From positions 124,001 to 188,000 of the forward strand of contig NZ_VTUZ01000012.1 of the NCBI RefSeq assembly GCF_008369935.1: a stretch of 64,000 bases of DNA, read 5' to 3'. This DNA is from Paraburkholderia panacisoli. Lineage in GTDB: Bacteria > Pseudomonadota > Gammaproteobacteria > Burkholderiales > Burkholderiaceae. Made by a program: the position numbers and the translations under genes. This document shows, in pieces, positions 35,343 through 43,375 of this stretch. Below the pieces are notes generated by a model, which was given only the letters and a program-made list of their open reading frames with translations, was not told the origin of the DNA and did no database searches. Positions within the stretch are counted from its first letter, which is position 1, and each line of letters starts with the position of its first letter.

Positions 35343-35933
35343 TCACGCGTTCCAGCGCGCCAGCACCCACTGCTGCGACTCGTCGTCGCGACGCAGCCAG
35401 ACGATCCCGGCCATATCGAGCGACCATCTCAAGCAGCGCTCCAGCGCCACGTCCAGCACCAGCGATGCGATCACCCGCATCACGCCGGCATGTGTGACCA
35501 CATACGCGGGCGACAGCTCGCGCGTTTGCGCGAACGCCTCGAGCCACGCGCGCACTCGCCCGACGAATTGCGCGACGCTCTCGCCGCCATGCACGCGCGC
35601 GTGCTCGAAATTGGCGGCCCATTCGTCGAGCAGCGCGCGATCAATCTGATCCCAGCGCTGCGTCTCCCAGTCGCCGAAATTCATTTCCTTCAGCCGGTCG
35701 TCGTGACTGAGCACGCAGCCGAAATCGTTCGCCATCTCGGCGGCGAGCGCCGAGCAGCGCGTCAATGGACTCGACATCAACACGCGCGGCGCCGGCACCT
35801 GCAGCTTGGCGAGCTTCAGCGCGAGTGCGCTCGCCGAGATCTCGGCGGCGTCGGCGAGCGCGACATCGCTGTGGCCGTAGCACACGCCCGGATCGAGCGC
35901 GACGGCGGGATGACGAATCAGGACGATATCCAT
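35343..35933 (-). CDS. cobC: Alpha-ribazole phosphatase (histidine phosphatase family)
   Basis: Removes phosphate from alpha-ribazole phosphate or adenosylcobalamin phosphate at the end of nucleotide-loop assembly. The 196-residue phosphoglycerate-mutase-like protein has the catalytic RHPAV in place of the common RHG (residues 7-11), MSSPLTRCSALA, LKEMNFGDWE and the second active His in VVTHAGVMRV. It overlaps cobS by 16 bp and is the last gene of the leftward btuB-cob operon. The function follows from both family and position. Confidence 0.92.
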   Translation of the reverse strand: MDIVLIRHPAVALDPGVCYGHSDVALADAAEISASALALKLAKLQVPAPRVLMSSPLTRCSALAAEMANDFGCVLSHDDRLKEMNFGDWETQRWDQIDRALLDEWAANFEHARVHGGESVAQFVGRVRAWLEAFAQTRELSPAYVVTHAGVMRVIASLVLDVALERCLRWSLDMAGIVWLRRDDESQQWVLARWNA

Positions 35934-36694
35934 GCAAGCCCCACCAGGTAGATGCTCAATTCGAAAATCTGCTGCGCGAAGCCGAGGCAGTCGCCGGTGT
36001 AACCGCCAATGCGTCTAACGAAGTAACGGCCCATCACAAGGCGAAGCACGATCAGCACCGCGAACATCGAGCCCGCGAAGCGCCAATCCGGCGCGCCTGG
36101 TCCGTTCGGCCACAATAGCCACGGCAGACCGAACAGCGCCGCGCACAGCAATGCCGGACCGCTCAGGCGCTGCGCGACCGGCTTGGCTTTGCCTTCGGCG
36201 CGCACGTAGTCGAGCGTGGCCAGATAACTGATCGCACAAGCACGGCTCGCCGCATGCGCGGCAATCATCAGACTTGCGGCGCGCAGAGGCGGCAACGCGG
36301 CTAGCGTCTGCCACTTCAAAGCGAGCGCGATCACCAGCGCGATGGCGCCGAAAGCACCGATGCGTGAGTCATGCATGATGCGCAACGCATCGTCTCGCTT
36401 ATATGCGCCACCGAACGCATCGACGCAATCAGCGAGACCGTCCTCGTGAAAGGCGCCTGTCACCAGCAGCGACGCGGCCATCGACAGCAGCACCGCCACG
36501 CCCGCCGGAAACACATGCTGCGCCGCCAGATAGACGAGCGCGCTGAACGCACCGACCAGGCCGCCGACCAATGGAAAATAGCGCGCCGCCGCGTTCAGAT
36601 AGTGCGGCTCGAAGCCGACCCAGCGCGGCACGGGCACGCGCGTGAAATAACCGAGCGCCGTGAAGAAATAGCGCAGTTCCGCGAGCGGGTTCAT
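35918..36694 (-). CDS. cobS: Adenosylcobinamide-GDP ribazoletransferase (cobalamin synthase)
   Basis: Inner-membrane enzyme joining adenosylcobinamide-GDP with alpha-ribazole (phosphate) to yield adenosylcobalamin (phosphate). A 258-residue protein with multiple hydrophobic segments, opening MNPLAELRYFFTALGYFTRV and containing the family's acidic motif EDGLADCVDAFGG, DSRIGAFGAIAL, and the late GGYTGDCLGFAQQ. The ATG at 36694 gives the standard N-terminus. It lies between cobT, which makes its substrate, and cobC. Confidence 0.95.
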   Translation of the reverse strand: MNPLAELRYFFTALGYFTRVPVPRWVGFEPHYLNAAARYFPLVGGLVGAFSALVYLAAQHVFPAGVAVLLSMAASLLVTGAFHEDGLADCVDAFGGAYKRDDALRIMHDSRIGAFGAIALVIALALKWQTLAALPPLRAASLMIAAHAASRACAISYLATLDYVRAEGKAKPVAQRLSGPALLCAALFGLPWLLWPNGPGAPDWRFAGSMFAVLIVLRLVMGRYFVRRIGGYTGDCLGFAQQIFELSIYLVGLAWISS

Positions 36695-36731
36695 GAGCGG
36701 GCCGAATGCAGGTTCGTTGTGATGAAGCGCC

Positions 36732-37793
36732 TCAAGCTTCGCGATTCGCGATGCCGGCCGAATCGAAGCTCGCCATCTCGTTGACGAACGCCACCGCCGC
36801 ACGCAGCAGCGGCACGGCAAGCGCCGCGCCGGTGCCTTCGCCGAGCCGCATGTCGAGCGACAGCAACGGCAGCGCGCCGAAATGATCGAGCATGCGCCGG
36901 TGCCCCGCCTCGTTCGATGCATGCGCGAACACGCAGTACTCGCGCACGTTCGGCGCCAATGCATCGGCGACCAGCAGCGCCGAGCTCGCGATGAAGCCGT
37001 CGACGAGGATCGTCATGCGCGCTTCGGCAGCCGCGAGATACGCGCCGGCCATCATCGCAATCTCGAAGCCGCCGAAGGTGGCGAGCACGTCGAGCGGACC
37101 GATCGCCGCGGCATGATGCGCGAGCGCCGCCGCGAGCACGTTGCGCTTCTTCGCGAGCCCTGCGTCGTCGAGACCGGTGCCTCGGCCGACGCATTCGTCG
37201 ATCGGCACGCCGCACAAACGGCTCATCAGGCACGCGGCCGACGACGTGTTCGCAATCCCCATCTCACCGAAGCCGATCACGTTGGTGCCGAGCGCCGCGT
37301 GATGGCGCACGCGCGCCGCGCCCGCCTGCATCGCCGCGAGCGCCTCGCCGGACGTCATCGCGGGCTCATGCGCGAAGTTGCGCGTGCCGCGCGCCACCGG
37401 AATGTCGACGAGTCCATCCGTCGACGAAAGCGGCGTCGCGATGCCCGCGTTGACCACTTCGAGTTCGAGCCCGGCGACCCGGCTCAACGCATTGATGGCC
37501 GCGCCGCCCGCGAGAAAATTGGCGACCATCTGCGCAGTCACCGCTTGCGGATACGGGCTCACGCCTTCGGCGGCAATCCCGTGGTCGCCGGCGAACACGA
37601 TCATCGCCGGGCGCTGCACGGTAGGCCGCGTGGTGCGCTGGATCAGGCCCATCTGACGCGCGAGCGTTTCGAGCCGGCCAAGACTGCCGGGCGGCTTGGT
37701 CTTGGTATCGATGATGTGTTGCAACTCGCCGCGCAGTGTTTGATCGAGCGCAGCGACTTCGGGCAAACCGGCCGGGCGTGGCAAAGAAGTCAT
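36732..37793 (-). CDS. cobT: Nicotinate-nucleotide--dimethylbenzimidazole phosphoribosyltransferase
   Basis: Activates the lower ligand by forming alpha-ribazole phosphate from nicotinate mononucleotide and dimethylbenzimidazole. The 353-residue protein has KTKPPGSLGRLE (residues ~31-42), IVFAGDHGIAAEGVSPYP, FLAGGAAINAL, GEMGIANTSSAA and the catalytic-glutamate region near the C-terminus (DMRLGEGTGAALAVPLL). The ATG at 37793 restores the usual start. Part of the leftward B12 operon, 37 bp after btuD. Confidence 0.96.
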   Translation of the reverse strand: MTSLPRPAGLPEVAALDQTLRGELQHIIDTKTKPPGSLGRLETLARQMGLIQRTTRPTVQRPAMIVFAGDHGIAAEGVSPYPQAVTAQMVANFLAGGAAINALSRVAGLELEVVNAGIATPLSSTDGLVDIPVARGTRNFAHEPAMTSGEALAAMQAGAARVRHHAALGTNVIGFGEMGIANTSSAACLMSRLCGVPIDECVGRGTGLDDAGLAKKRNVLAAALAHHAAAIGPLDVLATFGGFEIAMMAGAYLAAAEARMTILVDGFIASSALLVADALAPNVREYCVFAHASNEAGHRRMLDHFGALPLLSLDMRLGEGTGAALAVPLLRAAVAFVNEMASFDSAGIANREA

Positions 37794-37830
37794 GGACGTG
37801 GTCTGGAAAGAGAGTGATTGGATAAAAGGG

Positions 37831-38673
37831 CTAGCCTGCCGGCAAGTCATTGCCGGCAGGCGATTCGTGACGCGCACGCGGCGCGGGAATCAGCGCCTCG
37901 TGTTCGCCGTCGCGAATCAGGATCAATGGATAACCGAACGCGCGGCTCGTCAACGTGGGCGTGAGCACGTCATGCACCGCTCCGGCATACGCGCCGCCCT
38001 CGCCGTCGAGCAGCAGCGCGTGCGTCGCGAAGCGGCGCGCGAGATTCAGGTCGTGGCAGGAAAACATCACGGTGCGCCCCGGTTCACGTGTCCATGCGGC
38101 GAGTGCTTCGAGGCAATCGATCTGATGATGCAGATCGAGATGCGACAAGGGTTCGTCGAGCAGCAAAAGCGGCGCGTCCTGGCATAGCACCGCCGCCAGC
38201 GCCACGCGTTGGCGCTCGCCGCCCGACAACGACAGCACGTCGCGCGCAGCGAATGCGCCAAGGCCCAACAGATCCAGCGCGGCGTGCGCGGCGGCGCGAT
38301 CAGCAGCGCGCTCCCAACCCCAGCCGCTCAGATGCGGAAAGCGATTCAGCAGCACGATATCGAGCACGCTCGCGCTGAACGCGTCGGCTGCGCTTTGCGG
38401 CATCAGCGCGCGGCGCTGCGCGAGCGGCAGTGCACGCCAGTCGGACACGCGCATGCCATCCAGTTCGACATGGCCCGCCGCCGGCCGCGACAGACCCGCA
38501 AGCGTCGACAGCAACGTGGTCTTGCCCGCGCCGTTCGGCCCGGCGACGCACCAGATCTCGCCCGCATAGAAGGTGTGCGTGAATGCGTCGAGCAAGGTGC
38601 GCGCACCGGCGCGCAAGGTCAGATGTTGCGCGCTCAGAGCAGGATGGGACACGGTGGCGGGTGATTGCATCAT
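37831..38673 (-). CDS. btuD: Cobalamin ABC transporter ATP-binding protein
   Basis: Cytoplasmic ATPase that powers B12 import with BtuC. The 280-residue FecE/BtuD-type protein has Walker A GPNGAGKTT, Q-loop region LMPQSA, signature LSGGERQRVALAA, Walker B LLLLDEPLSHLD and switch His in SCHDLNLA. It starts ATGATG with the first ATG overlapping the btuC stop by 4 bp, so it is coupled to btuC. Iron-siderophore uptake is the other possibility for the family, but the riboswitch and cob genes favour B12. Confidence 0.92.
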   Translation of the reverse strand: MMQSPATVSHPALSAQHLTLRAGARTLLDAFTHTFYAGEIWCVAGPNGAGKTTLLSTLAGLSRPAAGHVELDGMRVSDWRALPLAQRRALMPQSAADAFSASVLDIVLLNRFPHLSGWGWERAADRAAAHAALDLLGLGAFAARDVLSLSGGERQRVALAAVLCQDAPLLLLDEPLSHLDLHHQIDCLEALAAWTREPGRTVMFSCHDLNLARRFATHALLLDGEGGAYAGAVHDVLTPTLTSRAFGYPLILIRDGEHEALIPAPRARHESPAGNDLPAG

Positions 38674-39731
38674 CGGCGCCTGCGCAACAGCATCCAGAGG
38701 AATACCGGCACGCCGACGATCGACGTGATCACGCCGACCGGCAATTGCGCCGGCGCGATCACGGTCCGCGCGATCAGGTCCGCGCCCATCACCGCGACGC
38801 CGCCGCCGAGCGCCGCGGCCGGCAGCAGCATGCGTTGATCGTTGCCGAACGCGAGCCGCAACATGTGCGGCACCACTAGGCCGACAAAGCCGATGGTGCC
38901 CGCCGTCGTCACGGCAGCGGCGGCCGCGAGCGACGCCACCAGATACACGCGCAAGCGCAGCGGCAGCACCGCGACGCCCAACGCCTGCGCGGCTGCGTCG
39001 CCACGCAGCAGCACGTTCAGACGCGGCGCCGCCGGCACGATCGCCAGCAATGAGACGATGAGCGCGGCGAGCGCGGTCCACGGCATCGCGCCGCCGTTCA
39101 GATCGCCGGTCAGCCAGAACAGCATGCCGCGCAACCGGCTGTCGGGCGCGATGTTGAGCAGCAGCGTGATGAGCGCGCCCCACCCCGCCGCGATCACCGC
39201 GCCGGTCAGCAGCAAACGCGGCGACGTGTCCTGCGGCTCGCCGCGCCACAACTCGCGGCGCGCGAGGCCGAGCACCAGCAGGATCGATACGAAAGCGCCG
39301 GCGAACGCGCTGGCGTCGACGATCCACCACGCGCAGCCGGCGATCATCGCGACCAGCGCGAACGTCGCCGCGCCGCCCGACACGCCCAGCACATAGGGTT
39401 CGGCAAGCGGGTTGCGCAACAGCACCTGTAACAGCGCGCCGGCCAACGCGAGTAACGCGCCGCAGGCGAAGCCCGCCACCGCGCGCGGCAAACGCAGCGT
39501 GCGCACGATCTCGCCGGCAAGATCGGACGATGCGGCCGACCCGGGCGGCAACGCGTGCGACGGCAACAGCGCTGCCAGCACGCGCGCAGGCGCGAGCGAC
39601 ACACTGCCCAGCGCGAGCGACGCCATCAGCACGGCCAGCGCGATCACCACGAGCGCGAGCCAGATCGCGGCTGCGCGCTTCGCGCTCATCACGCGCAGGG
39701 TCGCGGGCAACGAGTCCGCATGACGGTTCAT
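38670..39731 (-). CDS. btuC: Cobalamin ABC transporter permease (FecCD/BtuC family)
   Basis: Inner-membrane channel for vitamin B12. The 353-residue protein has about ten hydrophobic segments and family motifs LRLPRAVAGFACGALLALAG, NPLAEPYVLGVSGGA, GTIGFVGLVVPHMLRL and LPVGVITSIVGVPVFLWML. The ATG at 39731 has GAGG eight bases upstream; a TTG at 39755 would almost abut the btuB stop. The substrate is inferred from the preceding btuB gene and the riboswitch. Confidence 0.92.
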   Translation of the reverse strand: MNRHADSLPATLRVMSAKRAAAIWLALVVIALAVLMASLALGSVSLAPARVLAALLPSHALPPGSAASSDLAGEIVRTLRLPRAVAGFACGALLALAGALLQVLLRNPLAEPYVLGVSGGAATFALVAMIAGCAWWIVDASAFAGAFVSILLVLGLARRELWRGEPQDTSPRLLLTGAVIAAGWGALITLLLNIAPDSRLRGMLFWLTGDLNGGAMPWTALAALIVSLLAIVPAAPRLNVLLRGDAAAQALGVAVLPLRLRVYLVASLAAAAAVTTAGTIGFVGLVVPHMLRLAFGNDQRMLLPAAALGGGVAVMGADLIARTVIAPAQLPVGVITSIVGVPVFLWMLLRRRR

Positions 39732-39758
39732 CCGCGCGACCTCAACGCAGTGCAACCA

Positions 39759-41729
39759 TCACTGCTGCTGCCAACCGACCGTGACATACGCACCGCGTCC
39801 CGGCGAGTTATACGAGTAGGCCGTTTCATAGTCCTTGTTGAACAGGTTCTGGATTTGCGCGGCCACGTACCACGCTTTCGTGATGTGGTAGCGCGCCGAC
39901 ACATTCACGATGCCGTAGCCGCCCAGCTTGCCGCTGCTGTCCTCGCGCGGGCCGCTCACGATCCACTCGCCGCCGACGCGCCATCCCGCGATGCTGCGAT
40001 TCACCGCCAGCGAACCGAAACGCCGCGCGCGCCGCACGAGGTCGACATCGTTGTCGAGGTCGACGGGATTTTGCAGCGTCAGCGATGCGCGCACGTCCGT
40101 CTTGCCGACATGCCCGCTCCACGATCCTTCGAGCCCCTGCACCTTCGCATGGCCGACGTTTTCGGCCAGATAGATGCCGGGCGTCACCTGCGCGTACTCG
40201 ATCAGATTCGAATAGCGCGTCTGGAATGCGCTCACACGCATCACGCCGAGTGCGCTCGACGCGTACTGCAACGCCGCTTCGATCGAGTGACTGCGCTCCG
40301 GCTGGATCGACGGATTGCCGCTTATCGGATAGTACAGATCGTCGAAGCTCGGCGCGCGAAACGAATCCGCGTAGCTTGCGGTTGCCTTCCAGTGCCCGGT
40401 AATGTCGAAACCGTAGCCGAGATAGTAACTGTTCGCCCCGCCGAAATCGGAATACTGATCGTGGCGCACGTTGGCCTGAATCTGATTGCGCCCGAAGCGT
40501 CCCGCATAGCCGACGAAGCCCGAATCCACACGACGGTCCGGCGCGGCGAACGTGTCGGAGTCGAGGCTCTGGTCGAGATGCTCGTAGCCGACCTGCAGCT
40601 TCTGCTGCGCGGCGAATGCGAAATCGTTCTGCCACGTGTACTGGCGATTGTCGGTATCGAAGCGGCCGTTGTATACGCCGTTAGTGTTCGACACGCTGCG
40701 GTCATCGCCTTCGGCGACGATGAAGTGCGTGGTCCACCAGTCGGTGAGCTTGCCGTTCGCGAACACCGACGCCTGGCCCACCTTGCTGTACAGGTTGTTC
40801 AGATCGGTGGGCACGCCGTACGCGTTGTCGTAGCTGTTGTTGCCGTTCGTCTGGAAGTAGCTGACGCCGGCGTCCCATCGGTCGCTGAACTTGTGACGCA
40901 ATGACGCCGAGATGCTCTCGTTCAGATAGCCGTTTGCGTTCGGATTGGCATTGGGCGCCTGCTGCGGATTGAGCGACGAAAAGCCGTCGTCCTTCGTGCG
41001 TGCAAGCGAGACGCTGAAGGTCGTGCGGCCGTCTTTATCCAGCGCGCCGTTCACGCCCGCCTGCTGCGTCTGCGTGTGATAGCTGCCGTAGCCGAGTGAA
41101 AAGTTGAAACGCGGCGGATGGTCGCCGCCGTCTTTCGTGAACACCTGGACCACGCCGCCGATCGCACCCGACCCGTATAACGCAGACACGTTACCGTTCA
41201 CCACTTCGACGTGATCGAGCTGGTCGAGTGGAATCTGCCCGAGTTGCGGCGCGCCGAGACTCACCGAATCGACCCGCACGCCGTCGATCAGCAACAGCGT
41301 TTGGGTCGACGAAGCACCGCGCAAAAAGAGGCTCGCCGTCGATCCAGGGCCGCCTGTACGCGAGATTTGCGCGCCGGGTGCGAGTTGCAGCAGGCCGGGC
41401 AAGTCGGTGGCGGTGGTCTCGGCGATATCCTGCTGATCGAATAGCGAGGTCTGCGGAATCGCATCGGCGAGCGCTTGCGGCCCGCGTTCCGCGGTGACGA
41501 CGACCGGCGACAACACGGTGAACGATGCATTCGCTGAGGCGGCATCCGCATCGGCTGCGGACGAAGATGAAGACGGCGTTGCAGATGCAGTGGAAGATTC
41601 AGACGCAATCGCAGCGGCGGACGCTGAAGCAGCAGACGACTCAGGGGACGATGCAGCAGCCTGAGCATGCGCGACGAGCGGCAAGCCCGCAAAAGCGAGC
41701 AATGTCGCGCGGGCGATGGGGCACAGCAT
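39759..41729 (-). CDS. btuB: TonB-dependent vitamin B12 receptor BtuB
   Basis: Outer-membrane receptor taking up corrinoids using TonB energy. The 656-residue protein has a signal peptide (residues ~1-22), then an unusual Ser/Ala-rich linker of about 47 residues (23-69), a TonB-box-like SPVVVTAE at about 74-81, and the plug domain (GLLQLAPGAQISRTGG, TLLLIDGVRVD, VEVVNGNVSALYGSGAIGGVV). The beta-barrel ends GAYVTVGWQQQ. The start has an AGGAA site. The gene is directly downstream of a cobalamin riboswitch, which supports B12 rather than siderophore as the ligand. First gene of btuB-btuC-btuD-cobT-cobS-cobC. Confidence 0.93.
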   Translation of the reverse strand: MLCPIARATLLAFAGLPLVAHAQAAASSPESSAASASAAAIASESSTASATPSSSSSAADADAASANASFTVLSPVVVTAERGPQALADAIPQTSLFDQQDIAETTATDLPGLLQLAPGAQISRTGGPGSTASLFLRGASSTQTLLLIDGVRVDSVSLGAPQLGQIPLDQLDHVEVVNGNVSALYGSGAIGGVVQVFTKDGGDHPPRFNFSLGYGSYHTQTQQAGVNGALDKDGRTTFSVSLARTKDDGFSSLNPQQAPNANPNANGYLNESISASLRHKFSDRWDAGVSYFQTNGNNSYDNAYGVPTDLNNLYSKVGQASVFANGKLTDWWTTHFIVAEGDDRSVSNTNGVYNGRFDTDNRQYTWQNDFAFAAQQKLQVGYEHLDQSLDSDTFAAPDRRVDSGFVGYAGRFGRNQIQANVRHDQYSDFGGANSYYLGYGFDITGHWKATASYADSFRAPSFDDLYYPISGNPSIQPERSHSIEAALQYASSALGVMRVSAFQTRYSNLIEYAQVTPGIYLAENVGHAKVQGLEGSWSGHVGKTDVRASLTLQNPVDLDNDVDLVRRARRFGSLAVNRSIAGWRVGGEWIVSGPREDSSGKLGGYGIVNVSARYHITKAWYVAAQIQNLFNKDYETAYSYNSPGRGAYVTVGWQQQ

Positions 41730-41749
41730 GGGATGGCATTCCTGTGAAT

Positions 41750-41766
41750 AGCGGGCGCGGCCCGCT
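41750..41766 (-). promoter_or_regulatory. Hairpin just upstream of btuB ribosome site (candidate riboswitch expression platform)
   Basis: AGCGGGC and GCCCGCT form a perfect 7-bp stem around a 3-nt loop. The hairpin ends about 5 nt before the AGGAA ribosome site of btuB and has no T-run, suggesting control of translation rather than termination. That it switches with B12 is inferred. Confidence 0.5.
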
Positions 41767-41837
41767 TCCCCGCAGGCCGATGCATAACGAGGCAACCCAC
41801 GCCATTAACATTTTCGCGGGGGACGTACCTCTCCCTC

Positions 41838-42045
41838 TGGCCGGTATCCGGGCTGGCGACACATCGATCCCGCCTTCCCACGCGTAACGCGCAGTGGCAC
41901 ACTCGCATGTTGAACTTCGAACACGCGTCGGGATCGACCTGCATGACGAATGCGGTCGCTTACCGTTGCGGGGGCAGCGCAGTTTCGCGCGTTCAGTTCA
42001 TCTGAACGGCGCGTTCTGCTTCCCGTTTCACTGCGCGCACTGTGG
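41838..42045 (-). promoter_or_regulatory. Cobalamin (AdoCbl) riboswitch in the btuB leader
   Basis: Read on the minus strand, the conserved B12-riboswitch elements occur in order: AACGGGAAGC near 42030; GCTGCCCCCGCAACGGTAA within 41960-41980; GCCACTG at 41892-41898; TGGGAAGGCG at 41871-41880; and a B12-box-type end, AGCCCGGATACCGGCC, at 41839-41854. The btuB start is 109 nt further on. High adenosylcobalamin would repress btuB and probably the whole downstream uptake and assembly operon. Outer boundaries are approximate. Confidence 0.95.
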
Positions 42046-42290
42046 ACAAGCGCGCGCGGGCACCAGAGTGCGCGCAGTTTATGAGCGGGCTCGAAGTGCG
42101 TCAAGAAAGGTCAATCCGCGCGCACTCTGTTTCTGTAAAGTGCAGGCTATTGTCCGATGGGCGAGTACTTTTTCATCATATGGTCGGTAAAAGCCTGCAC
42201 AAAGCGATGTTGTTACGTCTCGAAACGAGACAATTGTCGGAACCTGCAATATTCCGCGCTAAAATGCGATGTCTTTAGAGGACGCAGCAC
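42046..42290. other. Spacer between the riboswitch and the zapB-like gene
   Basis: About 245 bp with no credible gene. It must contain the leftward btuB promoter and the rightward promoter of the zapB-like/zapA genes. The right half is markedly AT-richer than the surroundings. An AGAGGACG ribosome site precedes the ATG at 42291. Confidence 0.4.
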
Positions 42291-42647
42291 ATGCTCACCG
42301 AACTCGAATCACTCTCACAGAATATCGGCAAGCTGATTGCGATCAGCCAGCGCCACCATGAAGCGCGGCTCGCGCTCGAAGAGCAGCTCGCCCAGTCGCG
42401 TGCCGAAGCGCAAGCAACGCGCACGGAACTTGCGCTGTTGCGCGAGGAGCGCGATGCGCTGCAAGCGGAACGCGACACGCTGTCCGCCAAGATCGACGAC
42501 GCTCAGGTGCGCCTGAATGCGATTCTCGAAAAACTGCCGCGGGCGCGCGCGAGCAGCGAGCCGGATAACCAGCTCGATCTGCTCGAGCCCGCTCAGCACG
42601 CAGTCGAAGCGGAGAGCGACGTTACCCGCCACGGAGAAAATGCATGA
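42291..42647 (+). CDS. Small coiled-coil protein upstream of zapA (ZapB/TIGR02449-like)
   Basis: A 118-residue acidic protein. Residues ~1-80 form a continuous predicted coiled coil with heptad Leu/Ala/Glu pattern (ALEEQLAQSRAEAQATRTEL, LREERDALQAERDTLSAKI), and the C-terminus is a disordered Glu/Asp-rich tail. It overlaps zapA by 4 bp (ATGA), so the two are coupled. Proteins at this place in beta-proteobacteria resemble cell-division coiled-coil factors of the ZapB type; a role with ZapA at the Z-ring is inferred from position and shape, not from a strong motif. Confidence 0.75.
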   Translation: MLTELESLSQNIGKLIAISQRHHEARLALEEQLAQSRAEAQATRTELALLREERDALQAERDTLSAKIDDAQVRLNAILEKLPRARASSEPDNQLDLLEPAQHAVEAESDVTRHGENA

Positions 42648-42958
42648 CCACCAAGCAGATCGAAGTCTCGATCCTCGACGTGCCCTATCGTCTCGCGTGC
42701 TCGCCGGAAACGGAAGGCGCGCTGCTCGAAGCGGTCGCCCGCGTCGACGCCGAAATGGCGAAGATCCGCAATAACAGCAACGTGCGCGGCACGGATCGCA
42801 TTGCTGTCATGGCTGCGCTGTCGCTGGCATCAGAACTGCTTAGGCTGCAATCCAGCGTTCGACACGGAGAAGCATTTCCCGCTGAGGAAATCCGGCGTAC
42901 AATGCAGCAAATGAACGAACAACTGGGTACTGTGATCGAGCAGTACAGCATGCAGTAA
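42644..42958 (+). CDS. zapA: Cell division protein ZapA
   Basis: A 104-residue FtsZ-associated protein that bundles FtsZ protofilaments. An N-terminal globular part (KQIEVSILDVPYRLACSPET, then LLEAVARVDAEM) is followed by RGTDRIAVMAALSLASELL and a C-terminal coiled coil. This matches ZapA in length and order. It is coupled by overlap to the coiled-coil gene before it, and 6S RNA follows 104 bp later, a conserved arrangement in proteobacteria. Confidence 0.93.
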   Translation: MTTKQIEVSILDVPYRLACSPETEGALLEAVARVDAEMAKIRNNSNVRGTDRIAVMAALSLASELLRLQSSVRHGEAFPAEEIRRTMQQMNEQLGTVIEQYSMQ

Positions 42959-43062
42959 CTATCTGCCGGCCGGTCCCGAGATCGGCTGCGGATTCAAACG
43001 AAGTACGCGAGCAAGTCTCGGCAAACGTTTGAGTTCAATCGTTTAAGCTTCATCGGTTTAGC

Positions 43063-43240
43063 TTCCCTGCCTGGTTCGCCAAGGTCATATATTCCTTGAA
43101 CCAATGCCATGTGCACGGTTGCGGAAATTTGTAGCACGGGTGTGCGCGTCACTCTGTCTGATGTACCCGAAGTGTTGCTAACTGCGACCAATTCTGAACC
43201 CCCGGTTCAGGATGCCGGCCTAGCGGCTAAGGCGGGGACC
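43063..43240 (+). ncRNA. ssrS: 6S RNA
   Basis: A non-coding stretch right after zapA with the rod-and-bubble fold of 6S RNA, the sigma-70 polymerase inhibitor. The closing stem pairs TCCCTGCC (43064-43071) with GGCGGGGA (43231-43238). Apical stems pair GGTTGCGG (43117-43124) with CTGCGACC (43182-43189), GTAGCAC (43131-43137) with GTGTTGC (43172-43178), and GGGT (43138-43141) with ACCC (43165-43168), allowing G-U pairs. The large central bubble lies between, and its 3' side can form the local hairpin CTGAACC/GGTTCAG. Location after zapA is the usual one. End points are estimates. Confidence 0.88.
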
Positions 43241-43248
43241 TTATCTGG

Positions 43249-43281
43249 AACGGCATCGGACTTCGGTCCGGTGCCGTTTTT
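43249..43281 (+). terminator. Terminator after 6S RNA
   Basis: CGGCATCGGAC (43251-43261) and GTCCGGTGCCG (43266-43276) form an 11-bp stem capped by a TTCG tetraloop and followed by five T, then CTTT. It ends the 6S RNA transcription unit. Confidence 0.9.
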
Positions 43282-43375
43282 CTTTGGGCGTCGGTTTTGC
43301 TGGGCGTCTCGTTGGCGTTTCATTAGGCTGCGATTGTCTTCCGCATCGTCTAACCTCTAACGTTCAATTCGATTC

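Noticed and set aside
43109..43360. 83-codon frame over the 6S RNA region
   Set aside because: It overlaps a structured RNA and its terminator and has no ribosome site or family likeness.
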